This document shows positions 46,810-58,400 of a DNA stretch of 64,000 nucleotides, one piece after another; the stretch's first letter is position 1; each line of letters begins with the position of its first letter. The notes beneath the pieces were generated by a model. That model did not search any database. It saw nothing but the letters and a program-made list of their open reading frames with translations, and had not been told where the DNA came from. The translations under genes and the position numbers were made by a program. Origin of the DNA: Talinum fruticosum (taxonomy: Eukaryota; Streptophyta; Magnoliopsida; Caryophyllales; Talinaceae); the NCBI GenBank assembly GCA_021018815.1, contig JAITYX010000004.1, forward strand, positions 1,427,501 to 1,491,500, read 5' to 3'.

Positions 46810-47963
46810 ATGGGTGCAGGTGGGCGGTCCATTCCTCCAACTCCGAGTGTGAGGAAGGAGAAACCCGAGGGTCTTGTGAGATCACCCTATGAAAAGCCCC
46901 CTTCACCCTCAGCCAAATTAAGAAAGCAATCCCACCCCATTGCTTCCAACGTTCTGTGCTTCGCTCTTTCTCCTACGTTGTTTATGACCTCGTGATTGCA
47001 TTTTTCCTCTACTATGTTGCTTCTAACTACATTCATCTCCTCCCGAAACCTCTTCCCTACTTGGCTTGGCCCATCTATGGGTTCGTCCAAGGTTGCATCC
47101 TGACCGGTGTTTGGGTCATTGCCCACGAATGTGGCCACCATGCCTTCAGTGATCACCAATGGCTTGATGACACTGTTGGTCTAGTCCTCCATTCATGCCT
47201 TCTTGTCCCCTACTTTTCCTGGAAATACAGCCATAGGCGACATCATTCCAACACCGGCTCTATGGAGAGAGACGAAGTCTTTGTCCCCAAAAAGAGGGAA
47301 GATCTCCAATGGTTTTCCAAGTACCTGAACAACCCACCTGGCCGGGTGCTCACTCTCCTTGTCACACTAACCCTTGGCTGGCCTCTGTACCTCCTCTTCA
47401 ATGTCTCAGGGAGGCATTATGATCGGTTTGCATGCCATTACGACCCATACGGACCCATCTACTCGGACCGTGAAAGGCTGCAGATATTCATCTCTGATGC
47501 CGGGATTCTAGCTGTGACCTATGGGTTGTTACGCCTTGCAGCTGCCAAAGGGCTTGTTTGGGTATTGTGTGTTTATGGGGGTCCATTGCTCGTTGTGAAT
47601 GCTTTTCTTGTGCTGATTACCTACCTTCAGCACACACATCCTGCATTGCCCCACTATGAGTCATCCGAATGGGATTGGTTGCGAGGAGCCTTGGCTACTG
47701 TGGACCGAGATTATGGAATTTTGAACAAGGTGTTCCATAACATCACTGATACTCATGTTGCCCACCATTTGTTCTCCACCATGCCTCATTATCATGCCAT
47801 GGAGGCAACCAAGGCAATCAAGCCGATCTTAGGTAAATACTATCAGTTTGACGGGACTCCCGTATTCAAGGCAATGTGGAGGGAAGCCAAGGAGTGTCTT
47901 TACGTGGCTCCAGATGAAGATGCCGAGAACACAGGTGTGCTTTGGTACAAAAACAAGATTTAA
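46810..47963 (+). CDS. FAD2: Microsomal oleate (delta-12) fatty acid desaturase, with a one-base deletion
   Basis: An ER di-iron enzyme that introduces the delta-12 double bond into oleate on phosphatidylcholine, yielding linoleate. Single coding exon of about 384 aa, as in other FAD2s. All three histidine boxes are present: HECGHH (47124-47141), HRRHH (about 47232) and HVAHH near the end. The family start MGAGGR and the aromatic ER-retrieval-like C-terminus (VLWYKNKI) are also there. The frame breaks once: after Lys36 (46917) the bases TTAAGAAA should be TTAAAGAAA to continue [10 protein letters not shown]. As written, ORF 1 stops at 46995 and the desaturase body is open from 46920. The remaining 347 codons are intact, so the loss is probably an assembly error in an A run. 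Confidence 0.95.
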
Positions 47964-50900
47964 AGTTTGTGATAATTTAGTCTTGATAGAGGCCGGGGAA
48001 AATCTAGCATCTTCGTGTTGTAGTCTCCCTTTCCCTGCCAATTCCCTCAGATTTTTAGGTTATTTATGCATTTTCACATTTGAGCCTCACAAAGTTCGTG
48101 ATCTGGGTGGGATTACTCGTTGTTGTTGGCCTCTAATTGTAGTAGAGAGAGGATTTCACCAGACGGTTCTTTGTCAGTGTTGTCTCTGCGATAATGTAGG
48201 GCATGTTGCGAGACTGTTGTATTGTAGTGGAAGTTAATGTTCGGTCTTACATCCTTGTATCTGTCTTTGCTGTCTTTGTGGAGGTGTAAGTATTACACCA
48301 CAAAAACACAAGCCTACACATTTTGTGTGCAAAAATGTTACTAACACTCAACCAGACCCGTTGCCCTCCCCTGCGCCCCTGATCTGACACTGCAAAAACC
48401 ATACAGCAGCTAACCCTGTTCCGGTGAGTTGGTGACCAATGAGGTCAGAACTCAGAACCCATCCGATGAGCCACTAGCCTCGTGTTACTTCAATACAACC
48501 ATGACTGATGGGTTGATGGGCTTGATGGGCTGAAATACCAAACACCTGAGGGGATCACGTTTGGGCCTGGTCATCATGTTTCGATATTGCAATGCTGGTG
48601 CTATGCTATTCAACCCGACAAAATTAACCCATATTTTTTGGAGGGTGGGGTAAGTGACGACTAAGACTTTTTTTTAAAATTTTACCTTACAATCGTACAG
48701 TTACATATAATTAAAAAGAAAAAGGCCTTAAAACATATCGACAATTAATTATAATTAAATTTAATTATTCTTTTAAAGAACATAAATTATTTTTGATATT
48801 TTAATTTGTGTTTATTTGAATGGAATATAGCAAATATGTCAATTTTCTCCAAGCCCTCAAATCGATCTAGAGCTTTACAAAGTCTAAATCTTCAGATTTC
48901 CATTGAATCGGGTCATTAAGGATCTCTCAAATCGAATGTTATTAAAGCTAGTTAATCATCTCCAAAGAAAATGAGGAGTAAGAAAATTAAAATTCATTTC
49001 TCACTAAATTTTTTTTTTTTTTCATTTCCCTCCTGGCGTTCATATTTCTGAGTAGAGTAGATAGTGATGTAAGGTGGTTGTGGCAATAAGATATGAGAAT
49101 CCATGGAAGTCAAATACTTTTTAAAACAAGGGATAATCTTTGTTGTGTTGTTAACATGTAGATTGAAAAGCTAATTATTACATTTTATATTTTTCCTAAT
49201 TATTCAAATAATAAAAAATGCATTGACTTGAATTTTATAAAAAAAAATTGCAAAAAGTCAATGGAATTGCAGCTGTTGTACGCTAGCCTAGCATGGAGAG
49301 TGTGAGGCCCATTATTAACATTTCAACATCATACTTTCAAACTCATCGATCATGCAACCATGCTCTCTTCCTTCAACTTGTTTTCAAAATTATAAATGAC
49401 GTCACAATTTTGATCATAAATAATACTCTAGTAGTTTGTTTTTATTTCCTTTTCTCGGGGACTTTTACATGTAAGTCAATCTAACTAAAAAACCTCTTTT
49501 TGTAAAATCTGGTCAGTTAAATACAGTAAAATTTACTTTATTAGTATTTTTCTTCTTCGGAGGAAGTGTTTTGCCTTCTTTGTGTGATTGACTAAAGATT
49601 GTTGACCTTTAAAATTAATTTAGACAAGATTTTAAAAAACTGTCGGTATGGTTTTGATAGATCGACTAATCAAAATTGAGAAAAAGAAAGTGATGAGAAG
49701 AATTAAAATCATAAAAATTGTAGTATAACGTATAGATAGCTTGGTATGCACGTAAATAATTAATGGTGCACATAGTAAAAGACTTGATCAAGCAAGCAAA
49801 TGAAGTAATTAATTAAGATATTAAAATGAATGGAGCGGGTGGTTCCCCCTGAAATCAACAGAATGCTGACATTAATTGTTGTAATTAGGCGTGCATGCCT
49901 TTGGCCACTTGACTCTTACTAATACTTAGTCAGCAATCAGCATCATAATTACATTGGCCACTTGACTCTTAATGCATCCGTACACCACACATTCAGCTTA
50001 TGACATAGTATTCGGTTCCATGTAATTAAATTAGTAATGTAATTAAACTCAGCATCGTAATTGCATTAACATCGATCTACCTGTGTAATTGCAATTATTT
50101 CGACATTGATTAGACAATTACATATCTCTCTTTGTGATCAAATTTAATTATTTAATTAAAAAGATTAAAAAAGAAGTTTAAATTTAAACTTTGATATTCA
50201 AAATTCTTTCATTTGGTTAACATTTGTCTTTACAACAACTAAAAAAACTAAAAAAAATCAAATCTAAATAGTTAACTCAAATATTTTTTAATAACATTTA
50301 TCTATTTCGACAATTCAATTAAGATTTTTGGTCAATAAAATAATCCAATATTATATTATATACTGAAGCTAATATATGATGCCTTTAGAACATCGGATAA
50401 GAGAACATTAATTATAATTATTTATTTTTTAGTACTAAAAAAGAAAGAAAAAGAAGGCTGCATATCATCATTAAACTAAGAATTTTATGTAGGAGAAGTG
50501 ATTGGCAAAAGGCATGAACTCATAATCCAAATCAAAAATAATTTAGTGAAGGATCGATAAATTATATGAAAAGACTCTCTCTCTCTGTCTCTCTCTCCGT
50601 AGAGGGATGAAGATGAAGATCACGCAAGTGGTGCACGTTTGCCAGCCAGAAGATCAGTAAATCAGTGACAAAAGGATCCAGCTAATACCAGAGACACAGA
50701 GGCAGAGAGAGAGTTTATTGTCGTGCCTCCCAACCGCAGATAGAATGGGGAACACGTACGCAAGTACTTGCAATTAAATTTAATTAATTAAGTTATTATG
50801 CCTTTTGCATATTGGATTCATATACATTGGTTGGTTGGATTCCCTCAATCATATATATAATTAACCCATTGAGGTCTCCCATGATTAATCATCCCTCATA

Positions 50901-53900
50901 ACACCAATTATTATGCCTAATTATCTCCTCTGATACGTGCATATATACATATATACACTTTTCATGTCTTAAAGTATACATATTTGATTCATTAACCTCT
51001 GTACAAATAAAGATCGAGATAAGGTGCTTGTAAGTACTATTCGGTGCTAGCTAATTGCTAATGAAATAACTAATAGTCAATAATACAACTAATCATTACT
51101 AAAATAACGATTTTTACCGAACATAAATCGAAGGGTGAAGGCAAGAAGTTGACTGAAGAGAAGAGAAGAGAAGAGAAAGATGGTGGTTGTGGTTGTGGGG
51201 GCCTAATACTGAGTCTGAGATCGTAATCTCCCCACCTGCACTTCACGTGCATGTATTTCACGAACACAACGGTTACACTTTTCCAATCTTGTTTGTTGGA
51301 CAGCATGCAGTCCATATCACCCCCCTTGATTCTCTATTTCTCTCTGTCTCTCCCTTGGATTTATTATCATGCACTCCATATCTCCCTCCTCATTCCTTGC
51401 TTGGGTTCTTCAATCATTAACTAATATCCTTCCCTTTTTTTATTCAAATTATTCCATATAATTAATTAATTCTCAAGCATAAATTTGGACATGGAAGGAA
51501 GCATTACTAATTAAACGTGAACAGTAGTCATGAGTCATCAACTATTCGTAGTTAGTCTTTAGGTGGGTATACATTTTTGTATTCATAACCTCCAACACTA
51601 ACCAATCCTATCTTATAAAACTTGCAATTATTATCAACTAGTTTTCTTAACCATTTTCAAATATCAAGCGTAGTAGATTTCTAATTTATTCTCTCAGTGA
51701 AATTTCGAGTTTGAATAATAATTATTTAATAAATTATCAACTGTAAATAAATTATTATTCAGAAAAATAATAGTAGAATTCATTTTAAAACAAGTCTTAT
51801 AATATGTGTTCAGTGAGACGACTAGTCTCACCAAAACTAACTACATTAATACATATCATGACAACTACTTTATCAAAATTTATACACAAGTATACGAAAT
51901 CTTTATTATTTCCAATAAACAGTGTGAAAAATACAGATTAATGGATGACAAATAGCTTAATTAATTAGCTTAGCTTAAGGAAGATACTGCCCCAAAGTCA
52001 TGGCAAGTAATTAGCTTAGTCATCCAAAACCAAAACTATAATGGAAGCTCAACACGCAAAATATATGCATGGCCATGATGATGGTAACCTCTGTCTCTGT
52101 GTTTCCCTGTTTGTATTTTCTCAACCAACAGTGAAAAAATGGTGGTAAGAAACACCCACACACATGGAGATTTGGTTACCTACCACATGGTTCATGCATA
52201 TAAACAAGGCAAGACGTACAAAAACACTCACTCAAACAAGTAGTCACTCTTAATTTACTCGGTCTATGCCTATTTTTGTGCAAGAATAATACCACATAGT
52301 CCTCAATTATTCAACCCCAAAATCATTCTAGGGATCGGGGATGTGATGTGGGATATATATCATCACTTTCACTTCCCCACCATATATGCTATGCATTCAT
52401 TAAACCCTCACTTCATTAATTAGACAACGACACATGAATTTAATTTGTTTTCAAGACTTGTACACAATATACCCTAGTTGTCTAGTTTAATTTATAGTTC
52501 ATCACTCGGCCGTCAATCGGATCAAAGTGTCAATAGTATGTATGTCGTGTCAATTTCATACATTCTCTTAATAATTTTGTAATGCTTTCAGAGAAACATT
52601 GTGTCTCGTGAAAAGAGCAAATAATAACCCAACAGACCAAATTAGATCGTTGCAATTCACCTCTAAGAATTACGATGCTTTGAAAATGTGTTATAACTCA
52701 ATACGCATGAATGTATCAGTTATTTTTTTTACTATAGGGTATTATAAAGCATATTAAAAATAAATTAATTTTTAACATTATAACTCTCTAAATTAATGAA
52801 TCTAATTTATAACTCTCTAAATTACTTAATCTAATTTATAACTCTCTTAGACACGAACTCTAGCTTCTTCCCTAAACTAACGACTGTTAGAGGAGAAGTA
52901 TACCTTTCATTTCACACAAGATGAGCCTCATAGTTAATAATACCCAAAGAAGAGTCTCATCAATCGTTGTCTTCTCTCAATTAGCAATTTTTTTGTGATA
53001 AAATATTACAATTATGAAATTATTGTTTAATTAGTGCATAATTAGTCTCCAAGTAGAGTGACGGTTGGGTTTGTTATTTGGTGTACAAACCTCAAACTGG
53101 TCTGATACGAATAACGACAAAATTGGATCTTAAGATATGTTTATTTAAGCAATTAATTAGCAATATTTGTATTTTATTCTATCAAAAGAAAAACATTTAA
53201 TACTTTATTAGTTTTTTTTTCTAATTTTAATTAATTCAATATAAACGCGGATACGTACGTCTCTCATTTTTGGATTATGGAGGCCATGACATTAGTTTCC
53301 TTCCAACCACGCGGATTCATTGGATTAAAAAAAAAAAAGGAATATATTATATTACTCTATTTTACAAATTTGAATTCATTTGCTTAATTTTAGTATTTTT
53401 GTTTGTAGAAAATTTTCTTGTTTGATAGAAAGATCCAAACTTAATTCTAATATGAAACGATTATATTTAAACCGTGTTTTACGAGCGATTTTATTGTGTA
53501 TATAATACAAACTCGTTCGTTGGATGCTTGTATGCTAATTTAGGATTTATGTCAATTGTTGCATCAGGAATAGCGAGAATAAGTTGTAAATAGTAAACTG
53601 TCGAATTTGTTTTAAGACTTTTATAATGTATTATAACAATTAGAACAAGATTACCTACACGTAAACTCTAAATTTCAATTTAAAATAAGTTTTAGCCAAT
53701 TGGATCCGATAAAGGAATAGTATTGAAATTATGACAATTTGGCAATATATTAAATATTGAGCCACCAATGACAAAATGAATTTGGAACTGTTTCAGCTCA
53801 ATTTGGCTTTAATTTAGTATTATATGTCTCAATCATGAGTAAACTATTACTAAAATTGGCTGTTTAGCTAGCTTAGCTAGGGTTGGTCTTTTTTATTTTT

Positions 53901-54636
53901 TATTTTTGGGATCAAAAAATGAGAATGAGGACTAAAAGCACAAAGATCCAGTTATGTACTTTGTGTATACTTAAATTTGTACAATAATTTTGTAGGACCC
54001 CTACTATCAGTACTACTAGTGTAGGTGGACCACCATATGTATATATGGAGTCCATCTTTTGTATATTTCTGAGATTTACTAGAGATTCATCCCCAAGTAC
54101 CCTTATCCCACCTCTCCCAAATAGGACAGCCTGTTTTCTTTTTTTTTAAAATCAAATCCCCAAAATTTTTTAGTGTTTTTTAAAATTTCATCAATAAAAT
54201 CTAAAGATTTTTTTGATGGGTAATAAATTATAACATAGGTACGATTGTCTATGGAGAATCGAACGCTGGTCTTCTTATGAAAACTAGTCATTCTAATACT
54301 AGTCTTTATATTTTTTTTTATAAGGGATGACATATGTAACCTCTTATTACTCGTTTCGTTCATTTCTATCCTTTATTAGTCGTTTCCATTTCTATTTCTG
54401 TTTATTTTTTCATATAATTTCGAACATGTCCTTATTTTACGTATAACCAAAAATTTGTAATCTTTTATCCATGACATCAGATAAAAAATAAACATACAGA
54501 ACATGAATTTATTTTGAATTAAAAATTGACAGCTTAAAATAAGGCAATGGTTAATTTATGAAAATAAATATAATATAAGATGATTTTATTTAAGAATATG
54601 GACCCTTATTATAAGGTATGTTGCTTTGTTTTGGAG
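47964..54636. other. FAD2 3' UTR and long AT-rich intergenic region
   Basis: About 47964-48300 is the likely FAD2 3' UTR. Beyond that no gene is supportable. Frames near 51070-51420 are T/C-rich with no domain. 50.57-50.75 kb has CT- and GA-rich patches but no known miRNA sequence that I could recognise. A minus-strand SINE lies at 54205. Confidence 0.5.
54205..54315 (-). mobile_element. SINE copy, second member of the family at 5.3 kb
   Basis: On the minus strand it reads TTAGAATGACTAGTTTTCAT, then a Pol III B box (GCGTTCGATTCTCC), and ends TTACCCATCAAAAAAA. The head matches the 5.3 kb copy (GTAGAATGACTGATTTTCAT). The target duplication is unclear because T-rich runs flank both sides. Confidence 0.6.
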
Positions 54637-54643
54637 TATAAAA
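54637..54643 (+). promoter_or_regulatory. TATA box of the VQ gene
   Basis: TATAAAA in GGAGTATAAAAAGAG, about 165 bp upstream of the ATG, with a CT-rich leader between. Confidence 0.6.
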
Positions 54644-54805
54644 AGAGAACTCATGGAATCCCACATCTTTTAAGAAATATAATCAATTATTCTCCTATTT
54701 AAACCCTTGTCTCTCTCTTCTTATCTTTCCCAACAAACAAACAGAAGACCTTCCCAAACCCTCCCTCATTCTCTCTCTACCTCTCTCTCTCTCTCTTCCC
54801 CCACC

Positions 54806-55409
54806 ATGACTCATATGTTGAGGAAGCAAAGCAGCCTGGGAACCCCATCATCATCATCAGGAGGAGGAGGAGCCCTAGGCCTCAACAGAGACTCACGTGT
54901 CATCTCCAAAGCTCATCATCAGCCCCCAAAATCCGAATCATTCATATTTTCGCCCCTGAGATCATCAAGACTGACGTCGCCAACTTCCGGGAGCTCGTCC
55001 AGCGCCTCACTGGGAAGCCCTCTCCGGAGGAGGGCTCCGGCAAGGCCTCCCGGGGGCAAAGAAGTCCAAGCGGGCACCACCCGAGCCGGAACCCGAGCCC
55101 GAGAGGAGAATGATGATTGGGTGTGACAAGCCCACGATGGTGAGCACCAAGCTGGAGGTGATGATGATGGGATCACCCTCCTCCTCATCTGATCATCATG
55201 ATCATAATCAGACGGCGTGGAGATCATCATCTTCATCATCAGGTGATCATCAGAATAATAACAATCATAATAATAACAACGCATCGGGCGGTGGGTATTT
55301 GACGGCATTTACAGATTTAGACTTTGACTTTAACACAGTTTGGCCAGCGGATTGCCCTTCTCATCTCAATGCATTTGGAGAAAATACCCAACTTTCTTTC
55401 AGAGGGTAA
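54806..55409 (+). CDS. VQ-motif protein (transcriptional cofactor), two one-base deletions
   Basis: VQ proteins are plant nuclear cofactors that bind WRKY factors. The conserved segment IRIIHIFAPEIIKTDVANFR, followed by ELVQRLTG, contains the FxxxVQxLTG motif but lies in frame 2. The N-terminus (MTHMLRKQSSLG) is in frame 1. The C-terminus from KKSKRAPPEPEPERR to the stop (D/N/S-rich, ending NTQLSFRG) is in frame 3. Two single-base deletions account for this: one in the CCCCC run at 54923-54927 and one in GGGGG at 55052-55056. Adding one base to each gives one frame of about 202 aa with no intron. ATG 54806 is in ACCATGA context. The low-complexity S, H and N runs are typical. Family certain; subgroup not assigned. 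Confidence 0.88.
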
Positions 55410-58400
55410 TTAATTACTCCAAAAATTCGAAATTAAAACAAAAAAAAAAAAAAGAAAGAAAGGGTTTTCATAGGAGGGTATGATTGATTGACTTTTTTCC
55501 CCCTCAATTAATTGGTTTGGGTGTTTTATTGATACATCATGATTACTTTCTGATTGGTGAGAGATTTGTAGATGGGTTTTTAATTTAGGGACTAATGGAG
55601 TGATTTGATGATAATTATGGTTGCTATGGGTGAGAATTTTGGTGATTAGGAGGAGGTTGACTTATATTTTGATTTAACCAGCAGGGGGGTTTATGAAATG
55701 AGTGGAAAATTGTAATTTGGTAGGGGATGTAATGAGGTTTAATTAACTAATGGTGGATTATTTGATGATTTTGATCCCTCTTATATCATTTTAACTTTGT
55801 TGTAAATATATGAGGGATTTGACTTGATTGATGAACATATTATATATGACAAGTTCCTTACCCTCTTCCTCTTAGTTCTTTCCTCTTTTACTTACATTAA
55901 TTCAAACACATATGTCGTGTATTCTGTATCTATTTCATTTAATTTGGAGTTTAACAGAGTTGATCTTTCTGTAATTTAAAGGGTAAAATTGTTTCCCTTG
56001 AAATTTTTAATCGGGATATGGATCGTAATTGGATTTGCTCCTTTGTAGGTTTTTATTGACAAATGAGATTTATTTTTTTGTTCTTAATTTCTACCCCATT
56101 GATTATTTTTTTTTTTTTGGAATTTTTTGGGGAGGGGGAGGATTTGATGATGAAAACCATGTGTTTGTTCATAAGATGAGTGCACAAGTGTCTTGTGTTG
56201 CAGTGAAGTAGTGTTATTTTTGGCATAAATTGGTGAAATGTGGAAGAAGAAAGGGAGAAGAGTCCCTCCTAAATCAATGATTAATGCTATTACTAGTAGC
56301 AGTCCAATGATGTATATACCATTTACCAGTAGTCACCTACATAATTAGAATTTTAAGAATTTGCATAATGTGTCAAGTGATTTAATTTGGTGTCCATAGT
56401 AGTGATTTTCACACTACGTACTATATTGCATCCACGTTTTAAGTAGCTTACTTAATTAGCTAAAGTTTAGGGTAATAACACACTTAAAATGATACTTTCA
56501 AAGATCAGTGCACAAGTACATGGCCCATATATAGGGTCGGGCAATTAATTTGTATCGTGAATTATCTCATATCACTAAAGTCGAGTTACTATTAACTTAC
56601 AAAGAATAGAGCTCATCCATCATATGTTTTTGTTGTACATGAGACCTTGAAACCAAGTACCAAACTATTTGAACAAATTAAATATGCCCTTATTTCAAGG
56701 TTTTTTGTGGTTATTGTTAGTAGCTTTGCTTGATACCAATAAATTTTTAACAAGGGGTATAGGCCTAGTTATTATAAAAATTGAAATTATAAAAGTGTCC
56801 CTCATCTCTAACCTTTCCCTTACCCAACCCCGACCAACCCACAGAACTTTATTTTGTGAAAACCTGACGAGGGACTCGCTGTCATTTGGTAACTTTTCTT
56901 TACTAATTGTTCGGCCATTCTCCGCTCACAACTAATGTTTTATGCTCCTCTCACTCTTCCCTCTCAAAAATTTCAAATTTGTCATTTTAGGTGAGATCTC
57001 GACTATAAATTGCCGTCATTATGGATATAAATTATCAATATTAACTCCAATGACTCGCTTATTATAAAGGTGAAATTTTAAGAACCTATGATAATTTGAC
57101 ACAAAGAAAAAGGAAGGTAAATAATAATTTAAAAAATTGAGAGTTAGAAAAAGAATATTTACCAAACTTTAAGAGAGTAAATGAAAATTTTTTTAATACA
57201 ATAAATTATGTTCTCAATTGTCATCCACATTACTCCCTCCGTTTCCAAATACATGTCACTTTAACTCGACTTTTCTCGTTTCATAATAGTTGTTACTTTA
57301 CATTAATAATAGTATATTAATTACTACTTTTCCAATTTTACTCTTTTTAATTATTTTTTTATTTTTAAAACTTTATCGTAGTGTCGGTCAATGCTGTGAA
57401 TCACATTTTAAATTTGATATTTAGTAGATATTGTCGAAATTATAAATGTTAAAATTAATGTAGATGAAATTCAAATTTATATTTTTTATTATAATTTTTA
57501 GAAATTTACTAATTGAACTAATTGATAGAATATTTTAGGAAATATTTTGTTCATTTAAGTTAGATTTTTTAGATAAATTATAAAAGATAGTATAATACAA
57601 TTAATGACCATTTTAAATCCATCTCCGATCTCCGTGGATAGATCAAATGGGGTGGGGAAGTAGAATAGGAAAGGGGCACCACAGATGGTAGACCCAAATC
57701 CATTGAGGCTTAAGCAATTTCTGTTTATAAACAAGGATATGATACATTTCGATCATGATTTGAAATCTGCAGAATGCTCATATTACGACGTACCTTAATA
57801 ATGGCAAATGACAAATAACACAATGCTGTTAATTATTACTACAAATAAATAATCTAATCCCTCACAAATCTAATAAAAAATAATAATAAATAGTATAATC
57901 ATAGAACTTGTGCATAATTTATTCAATTTAAAAGAATATTTTAACGACATTTTGCAGAAGTCAACTGCCACGCTCAATTTGATTCACAAATTTGGCTTAT
58001 AAAATTATGAGGCAACTACCTTCAGATGATGAGCTTTATTGGCGTTTGGCTATGACAAAATTCAAAAACATAAAAAATAAAAAAATAAAAACAGTTGAGT
58101 TAGTTATTTTCAAAACGTCCATTCCACTATTTTAAAAGACAAAACCTTAATTTTTCAGCGGTCCTTTTATTTTATTTTTAAGTGTACTTTCATAAATTTA
58201 AATTTATATTTTTCTCCTTCTTCGAATAAACAGATACTTTATTAATTTCCGTCACCCATTCTCAACATAGATAATTGTCTAATTGAATATTTAGTTGCAA
58301 TATACAGGAGAGAATTACCCTGATGCATTTGCTATATTCTTTCATTAATTCAAAGGCATGAAATAGTTAATAAGACTTGTATGCTTGATTTTCTTTTTGG

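Noticed and set aside
46810..46995. Independent 61-aa gene MGAGGR...FMTS
   Set aside because: It is the FAD2 N-terminus running out of frame after a one-base loss.
50570..51320. Possible microRNA precursor in CT/GA-rich DNA
   Set aside because: I compared the region by eye with common plant miRNAs from memory and saw no match or convincing hairpin.
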